DNA of 64,000 nt. Origin: Acidobacteriota bacterium (lineage in GTDB: Bacteria > Acidobacteriota > Terriglobia > Terriglobales > Acidobacteriaceae). The first letter of the stretch is position 1, and every line of letters begins with the position of its first letter. The DNA lies in the NCBI GenBank assembly GCA_021806005.1, contig JAJZDM010000001.1, positions 1-64,000 of the forward strand, read 5' to 3'. Below are positions 59,312 through 64,000 of this stretch, in pieces. The notes under the pieces are model-generated. The model made no database searches, was not told where the DNA came from, and worked only from the letters and a program-made list of their open reading frames with translations. The translations under genes were made by a program, and so were the position numbers.

Positions 59312-59839
59312 TCACCGGTCAAAAAGTGTGGGCTCGATGTCCGGGACCGGGCGGCGCTTGGAGGCATTTGAGGCGGGGGAGGGACGGCGTGAGGGGGCGG
59401 TGACCAAGCCAAGCACCTCAATCTGGGTGAGAGCGGACCGGGGAATGAAGAGACGCTGGGTGTTGGAGCGTGGATCGGGCGGGGTGAGGAAGAGACCGTG
59501 ATCGGCGAGAAGAGAATCGATAAAGGCAATATCCAGGCTGGTCAGGCCCTCCAGCAGGTCGTTGTCGCGAAAGGTGAGCCGAAGCCAGAGGCCATCGCCA
59601 CGCGGCCGTGAGGGGAAGGAGGAGCGGCCAATGCGCTCGGGATCAGACGTGTCCTCCAGGTTGAAATCCTTTACATAAGCAATTCGCTTGATGGTGTTGA
59701 TCGGAATAGGATTCAGGCGACCATCCACCGTCATGAACTGGACCTGGCCCTGATGCAGAAAGCCAGCCTGAGGGAGGTAGCCCCAGGCAAGATCGTCGAC
59801 ATAGGAGCGAAGGATGGCTTTCTTTTGAGCTGGCGCCAT
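59312..59839 (-). CDS. conserved protein of unknown function
   Basis: A 175-residue soluble protein from ATG 59839 (MAPAQKKAILRSYVDD). The N-terminal half is strand-rich (VQFMTVDGRLNPIPINTIKR, IAYVKDFNLED), and GLWLRLTFRDNDLLEGLTSL resembles small-barrel regulatory domains. The C-terminal region ends in a basic Pro/Ser stretch and EPTLFDR. No family is identified with confidence. It lies 21 bases upstream of lpxD on the same strand. Confidence 0.68.
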   Translation of the reverse strand: MAPAQKKAILRSYVDDLAWGYLPQAGFLHQGQVQFMTVDGRLNPIPINTIKRIAYVKDFNLEDTSDPERIGRSSFPSRPRGDGLWLRLTFRDNDLLEGLTSLDIAFIDSLLADHGLFLTPPDPRSNTQRLFIPRSALTQIEVLGLVTAPSRRPSPASNASKRRPVPDIEPTLFDR

Positions 59840-60037
59840 AATGAGGACAGCGGGCCTCGCTGTTGCCACAATAATAGTGCAAAAGAGTAGCCAAGTGGTT
59901 CAAAAGCGTGTAGAATCGGACGTTGTGTGCTTAGATTACAGCTTTGTAAACCTTTTATATGCAGCGATTTAGGGCTGGCGCTTCTTGACAGTAGCGGTAG
60001 CCCGGAGCAACCCGCAATTCATTGAAGTTCCTCCTTT

Positions 60038-61945
60038 ATGGCTGACTACATTTATCTGCTGCAAACGCGTTTAACCCCAGCTCAGCAAACCGCGCTGGAA
60101 GATGTCCGCCAGGTAGCCAAGGCGCGCTCGATGACCGTTTTTCTGGTTGGGGGAGCGGTGCGAGACCTGACCAGCGGCGCCCCGATCCGGGATCTTGATC
60201 TTGCGGTACAGGGTAACGCCAGCAAGCTCAACAAGGATTTGCAGAAGGCGGGCGGAGTCCTGATTGGGGAAGACGAAGCGACCCAGTGTTTGTACTACAC
60301 GTTTGGCAGGGGAGTGCGCCTGTCCGTAGGGTCGACGCTGAGCGCGAGCTATCCGAAGCCGGGCAAGCCAGTATACAAAGCGGCGACGATCCTGGATGAT
60401 CTGCATCGCCGAGATTTTACCGCCAATGCGATGGCGCTATCGCTGAATGATGGATCCTTCGGACTGCTGATGGACCCATTGAACGGCGTGGCGGATATTG
60501 AGAACCGCGAGCTGCGACTGGTCTCTAACTATGGGTTTCTGGAGGATCCGTCGCGGATGGTTCGGGCGACACGCCTGACGGCTCGGCTGGGCTGGCAGAT
60601 GGAGGAGAAGACCCGGCAGAGGTATGAGAACGCCAAGGCAGAGAATGCGATAGCGGTACTTCAGCCCTGGCTGCAGCACTATGAGACGGAAGAGGTGTTC
60701 CACGAGGAAGATCCTCTGCGGGTACTGCGCCGCCTGGAGGCAGAGGGGTGGGCGCACGTGCTGTCACCAGCCTGGAGCTCTGAGAAGGTAAATGAGGTGG
60801 AGTTGGACAGGCTGCGGGACATGGTGGGTCGCCTGGAGTCGATGGGAATCTTTCCGGACCCCTCGGCGGCATGCTTTCCGCTGATGACTGCGAAGCTGGC
60901 TCCCAAAGATGTTGCTGCCTTGAAAAAGAGCTTTGCCCGGCCCGGATTTGCGGATCAGATTGAGGCTCTGGAGGCAGATACCAAAGCCTTTGCGGCGCTG
61001 TTTGCCAGCAAGGCGGCTGCGACGCCATCGGATGCATGGAAGATGCTGTTTGCGGCCAGGCCGGAGGCTGTGTTGTGGCTGGCGCACAGCACCAAGAGCG
61101 CGGCTGTGAAGGAGCGCTTTGAAGCCTTCTTTAATGATTGGTCGCAGGCGCGACAGAAGATTCCGTACCAGGTGATGCAGGAGATGCGGATCACTCCATC
61201 CCTGCCAGGGTACAACGCGCTGGTGGAGTCGCTGTTTTATGCGGTGATGGACGGCAAGCTGGAGACACCGGAGGCGATACGCGCCTTTCTGGAGCCCTAC
61301 TCTCCCCCTGCCCCGGCTCCCTCTGTCGTCATTCGGCGAAAGGCTGTAAAACGGGAAACGAAGGCGGCCAAGCCGCGTAGCAAGAAGCCCGCTGAGGCAG
61401 GCGAAGCGATGAGCCTGGCGGCAGGGGCGGAGCCTGCGGTGTCGACAGGAGCGAAGCCTGTAGCCTCTTCTGGCCCGGAGAAGACAGTTGAAGCATCCAA
61501 GCCTGCTGCTATGGCGAAACCCCCGGCTGAGACGAGGTCTGCGGCGCCAGTTGGAGGCAAGGCAGTCTTGGAGCGCAAGGCAGCGGTTTTGGACACCAGA
61601 ACCGCCGGAAAGAACGCGAAGACCTCTGCGGTGAAGAAGGCTGTGGCGAAGCCTGCCGCAACGTCGGCGGCGAAGAAAGCTGTTGTGAAGCCGGCGGCAA
61701 AGACCGCGGCAGCGAGGGGGCCTGTGGCGCCGCCAGCTTCCCGGAAGAAGCATGCGGGGAAGACCGTCTCCAGTAAGCCGGCCGCGACGAAAAAGGCAGG
61801 GGTGCCAGCGAAGAAGGCCGGTGGAGCCGGAGCGGGTAAGAAGAAGGCAGCGGGTAAGGCCGCTACAGGCAAGACGCTGAAGCCCGCTGCAAAGACCAAG
61901 GCAAAGCCTGCAGGGAAGGCGAAGCCGGCCAAGTTGAAGCGCTAA
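60038..61945 (+). CDS. CCA-adding/poly(A) polymerase-type nucleotidyltransferase with histone-H1-like tail
   Basis: A 635-residue class-II nucleotidyltransferase. The head (FLVGGAVRDLTSGAPIRDLD, DFTANAMALSL) has the GG and DxD catalytic motifs; DPSRMVRATRLTARLGW is the RNA-binding helix region of tRNA nucleotidyltransferases and poly(A) polymerases. A helical body continues to about residue 420. From about 430 to the end the protein is a low-complexity Lys/Ala/Pro tail (repeats such as KKAVAKPAA and KKAGVPAKKAGG) like bacterial histone-H1-type proteins. Whether it adds CCA or poly(A) cannot be told from the sequence. Confidence 0.85.
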   Translation: MADYIYLLQTRLTPAQQTALEDVRQVAKARSMTVFLVGGAVRDLTSGAPIRDLDLAVQGNASKLNKDLQKAGGVLIGEDEATQCLYYTFGRGVRLSVGSTLSASYPKPGKPVYKAATILDDLHRRDFTANAMALSLNDGSFGLLMDPLNGVADIENRELRLVSNYGFLEDPSRMVRATRLTARLGWQMEEKTRQRYENAKAENAIAVLQPWLQHYETEEVFHEEDPLRVLRRLEAEGWAHVLSPAWSSEKVNEVELDRLRDMVGRLESMGIFPDPSAACFPLMTAKLAPKDVAALKKSFARPGFADQIEALEADTKAFAALFASKAAATPSDAWKMLFAARPEAVLWLAHSTKSAAVKERFEAFFNDWSQARQKIPYQVMQEMRITPSLPGYNALVESLFYAVMDGKLETPEAIRAFLEPYSPPAPAPSVVIRRKAVKRETKAAKPRSKKPAEAGEAMSLAAGAEPAVSTGAKPVASSGPEKTVEASKPAAMAKPPAETRSAAPVGGKAVLERKAAVLDTRTAGKNAKTSAVKKAVAKPAATSAAKKAVVKPAAKTAAARGPVAPPASRKKHAGKTVSSKPAATKKAGVPAKKAGGAGAGKKKAAGKAATGKTLKPAAKTKAKPAGKAKPAKLKR

Positions 61946-61998
61946 GGCACTTTGCGTTTATGTGTCCTCGAAAGCTCCAACCTTCAATGTGCGTTTTT

Positions 61999-62042
61999 CC
62001 GCATTCCACCCTTGCAGACTTGGCAACCGGGGTGGAGTGCGG
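61999..62042. other. 13-bp stem-loop after the nucleotidyltransferase gene
   Basis: CCGCATTCCACCC (61999-62011) pairs with GGGTGGAGTGCGG (62030-62042), with one G-T pair and an 18-nt loop, then TTTGGGTT on the plus strand. It is a plausible though not canonical terminator 54 bases after the stop. Confidence 0.45.
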
Positions 62043-62063
62043 TTTGGGTTGCACGCTCCTTCA

Positions 62064-62089
62064 GCAACCTCCGGCAACCGGAGAGTTGC
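62064..62089 (-). terminator. hairpin at the convergent gene ends
   Basis: GCAACCTCCGG and CCGGAGAGTTGC form an 11-bp stem with one bulged A and a CAA loop. It sits directly after the stop of the glucoamylase-like gene (minus strand) and is followed by TTTA on the plus strand, so it may serve both converging transcripts. Confidence 0.5.
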
Positions 62090-62090
62090 T

Positions 62091-63455
62091 TTAGACGGAG
62101 CGGAAGCCAGCGCGCTGCATGGCGCGGGAGACCTCAGGGTTGCGCGAGAAGGTCTCCCAGACGAAGCCGGAGCGAAGGTTTTCGGCCATCAGGAGGCTGA
62201 TTCCCAGGTCGATTCCCAGAACGTCCGGGTCATACCAGTTGGCCTGCGGATGAAAGGCGTCGCAGAAGCCGTACCGCCCCCATGCTTTGTCGCCGTAGCT
62301 GGCTTTGAGTGCCTGCTGCACGCGCAGACAGGCCTCGGGCAGGAACGGCAGCGATCCAGCCGTGGCATTGGGCACCACGGAGCCGTCGATGCCGCCGAAG
62401 CCCTGGCCCGAGGCGTTTGGACCTCCCCAGGCGGTGTAGCCGTGGGCTGAATCGGAGGCGCTGATACCCCAATAGTCGGGCGAGTACGGTTTGCCCAGCG
62501 AGATACAGAACGCCTGATGTGCCCGGGTAGCGGTGACGGAGTTGCTGAAGTAGTTCGCGTAGCGATCGCGCTGGTGACGGAAGTCAAACCACGCCTGGCT
62601 GTACTGCTCGGTAAAGATGGGATCATTACCGCTGATGTAGGAGAGTCTGTCGTAGTGAATCACCGGCCGGGACCAGGCGTACCAGCAGCCGGCAGGGATG
62701 GGGTGCGTCGGTGAGCCGATGGCCAGCAGATAGATCATCATCAACTCGCAGTATGCCTTCCAGCGGGCAGAGAGAAAGCCGGACTCCGGCTTCCAGCCCA
62801 TGGAGAAGGTGGCGCTGCCGTTCACGGGCCCGTTGAGCATCCATGGCCAGTCAACACGGTTGTAGATCCGGGTGGCGAACTGTTGGATCTCAGCGTCCTG
62901 GTGAAAGTGTGCGCGGGCAGTGAGTACGCCACAGAGCAGAAGTGCTGTGTCGATGGAGGAGAGTTCGACGTCTTTGTAGCGGTCGCCGGTGTGCACGTCG
63001 TTGAAGTGGTAGTAGAAACCGTGAACGTTGGGCAGGTGTTCAGCGTGGAAGCGCAGGGTGCGTCGGACCTGCTCCAGAATCTGTGCCGGGGGATGGTAAC
63101 CGCGGTGGTCGGCGATGCACAGTGCGGTGAGGCCAAAGCCGGTGGCGGCGATGGAGGCCATAGGACGTGGATCGAGCTGGCCGGTGGAGTTGTTCGTGGC
63201 ACGGTCAAGAACCTGGCCCGTGGAGGGGCCGGCCTGCTCGATGAAGTAGAGGCAGGCGCGGCGTTCCATATCGTCCAGAAAGGCATCGTCGGCGGGGGTG
63301 AGTGTATAGGAGGCCTGCTCCTCCGGGGTGAGATGGAGGTCTGGTGGAGTGAGAGCAGGCTTCGAGGTTTGCGCCGCTGCATTCGTGGCCAGCGTCCTGA
63401 GGCCGGGCAGGAGGGTAGCGCCGGCCAGAAGCTTGAGGCAGTCACGCCGTTGCAT
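62091..63455 (-). CDS. Tat-exported glucoamylase-like protein
   Basis: A 454-residue exported protein of the putative glucoamylase family (glycoamylase domain). The N-terminus MQRRDCLKLLAGATLL has a twin-arginine motif. The (alpha/alpha)-barrel-type domain follows from about residue 60: DMERRACLYFIEQAGPSTGQ, DRATNNSTGQLDPRPMASIA, GFYYHFNDVHTGDRYKDVEL, SSIDTALLLCGV, then GYTAWGGPNAS near the C-terminus. Related proteins act on beta-glucans or other polysaccharides; the substrate is not known. It is upstream of a minus-strand GH39-like gene cut by the edge. Confidence 0.86.
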   Translation of the reverse strand: MQRRDCLKLLAGATLLPGLRTLATNAAAQTSKPALTPPDLHLTPEEQASYTLTPADDAFLDDMERRACLYFIEQAGPSTGQVLDRATNNSTGQLDPRPMASIAATGFGLTALCIADHRGYHPPAQILEQVRRTLRFHAEHLPNVHGFYYHFNDVHTGDRYKDVELSSIDTALLLCGVLTARAHFHQDAEIQQFATRIYNRVDWPWMLNGPVNGSATFSMGWKPESGFLSARWKAYCELMMIYLLAIGSPTHPIPAGCWYAWSRPVIHYDRLSYISGNDPIFTEQYSQAWFDFRHQRDRYANYFSNSVTATRAHQAFCISLGKPYSPDYWGISASDSAHGYTAWGGPNASGQGFGGIDGSVVPNATAGSLPFLPEACLRVQQALKASYGDKAWGRYGFCDAFHPQANWYDPDVLGIDLGISLLMAENLRSGFVWETFSRNPEVSRAMQRAGFRSV

Positions 63456-63549
63456 TCTGAGATCTCCTCGTATCTATTTGGGTCGCATCTGCCGGTTTTG
63501 GTTGCATCTTTCCAGAGATACGATGCTGTTCTGTTGAAGCGTACGATCT

Positions 63550-64000
63550 TCAGGGTTGAACGAGTATGACCGCCAGACCATGCGCGGGAACGGTGAGCGC
63601 AAGTTTGCCGTCGTGCAGGTGATAGTGCTCGGTGGGGGCCATGGCTCCGGCGGCGCGGAGTTGAGCGACCTGCACGGGCGTGAGATCGCCGGGCGGACGG
63701 CCCATAGCGTCGAAGGCTTTGAGCACGTTGCCGTGATCCGGGTCGACGCGGAGAACGTCCACGGCGGCGTTCGGCGCCACATTGCGGAGGCTGAGTTGGA
63801 AGGTTTTGACCGGGCCTGCCGGCTCCTTGGGCCAGGTGTATGTAGAGCCTGAGCCAGTGGGTGGAGCGTAGTTCCAAAGGGCCAGCACCAGCTTGCCGTC
63901 CTCCGTCCGGGTCGCCAGAGCGGAGTCGGAGTCGACGGCCAGGCGGCGGTCGCCGAGCTGGTGAAGGATGCGGAAGTCGTTGAGTGCTGGCTTGGGGATA
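63550..64000 (-). CDS. C-terminal part of a GH39-like beta-xylosidase (partial)
   Basis: The frame is open to the right edge; about 150 residues are visible. They begin PKPALNDFRILHQLGDRRLA, continue LVLALWNYAPP, then DPDHGNVLKAFDAMG and LTPVQVAQLRAAGAM, and end LTVPAHGLAVILVQP. This is the beta-sandwich C-terminus of GH39 beta-xylosidases, where DxDHGNxxxAWxxMG is typical. The catalytic barrel lies beyond the window, so activity cannot be judged. It is followed after 94 bases by the glucoamylase-like gene on the same strand, probably one transcript for plant polysaccharide use. Confidence 0.75.
   Translation of the reverse strand, partial: IPKPALNDFRILHQLGDRRLAVDSDSALATRTEDGKLVLALWNYAPPTGSGSTYTWPKEPAGPVKTFQLSLRNVAPNAAVDVLRVDPDHGNVLKAFDAMGRPPGDLTPVQVAQLRAAGAMAPTEHYHLHDGKLALTVPAHGLAVILVQP

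Overview
The window looks like the chromosome of an acidobacterium, probably class Terriglobia (Acidobacterium/Terriglobus/Granulicella/Edaphobacter-like). The DNA is GC-rich. The cell is Gram-negative (lpxD, a TonB-type protein, a LptG-free but lipoprotein-rich gene set with lspA). The gene content is typical of soil acidobacteria: a fused cbb3-type oxidase, rhamnose catabolism with the RhaI-type isomerase, carbohydrate-active enzymes and many lipoproteins. This placement is inferred from gene content and was not computed.

Layout. 1-3.9 kb (minus): a CcoN-CcoO-c-type heme fusion that runs off the left edge, a small membrane protein coupled to it, a tRNA-Arg(ACG), a small conserved protein and a TlpA-like thioredoxin lipoprotein. 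3.9-7.8 kb (plus): a GT2 glycosyltransferase, two tandem PTPS-II-type pterin synthases, folE and truB. 7.9-15.6 kb: a type-B carboxylesterase, then tesA divergent from an ybbA-ybbP ABC pair (the same arrangement as in Escherichia coli), and a SpoIIE-type phosphatase.

15.8-25.1 kb is an accessory island that starts directly at a tRNA-Gln(CTG). It holds an intact Phd/PIN toxin-antitoxin pair, a decayed second copy of that pair split by a Tat-exported amidase and an IS256 transposase scrap, a 1115-residue membrane-anchored KAP P-loop NTPase, and, divergent from it, an XRE regulator/nucleotidyltransferase pair behind a 23-bp palindrome. This is the most likely place for an undescribed defence or conflict system.

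25.1-32.6 kb: a fluoride riboswitch with crcB and two DUF190 genes, then a translationally coupled mutS-anmK-peptide-binding lipoprotein run (minus). 32.8-35.8 kb: a small membrane protein, an IS481-like remnant and tex. 36.2-42.4 kb: an L-rhamnose utilisation cluster (isomerase, a regulator fusing an IclR-type helix-turn-helix to a sugar-binding domain, bifunctional aldolase/dehydrogenase, kinase).

42.5-64 kb is mostly housekeeping: holB, an Hfq-like protein, a Sua5 homologue, a CYTH protein, a TonB-family protein, ileS-lspA-uvrA-TPR as a coupled run, a SprT-like protein, tmk, a lipoprotein, lpxD, and a CCA/poly(A) polymerase-type nucleotidyltransferase with a histone-H1-like basic tail. Two carbohydrate-active genes end the window, the last (GH39-like) cut by the right edge. 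No rRNA, CRISPR array or prophage was seen.
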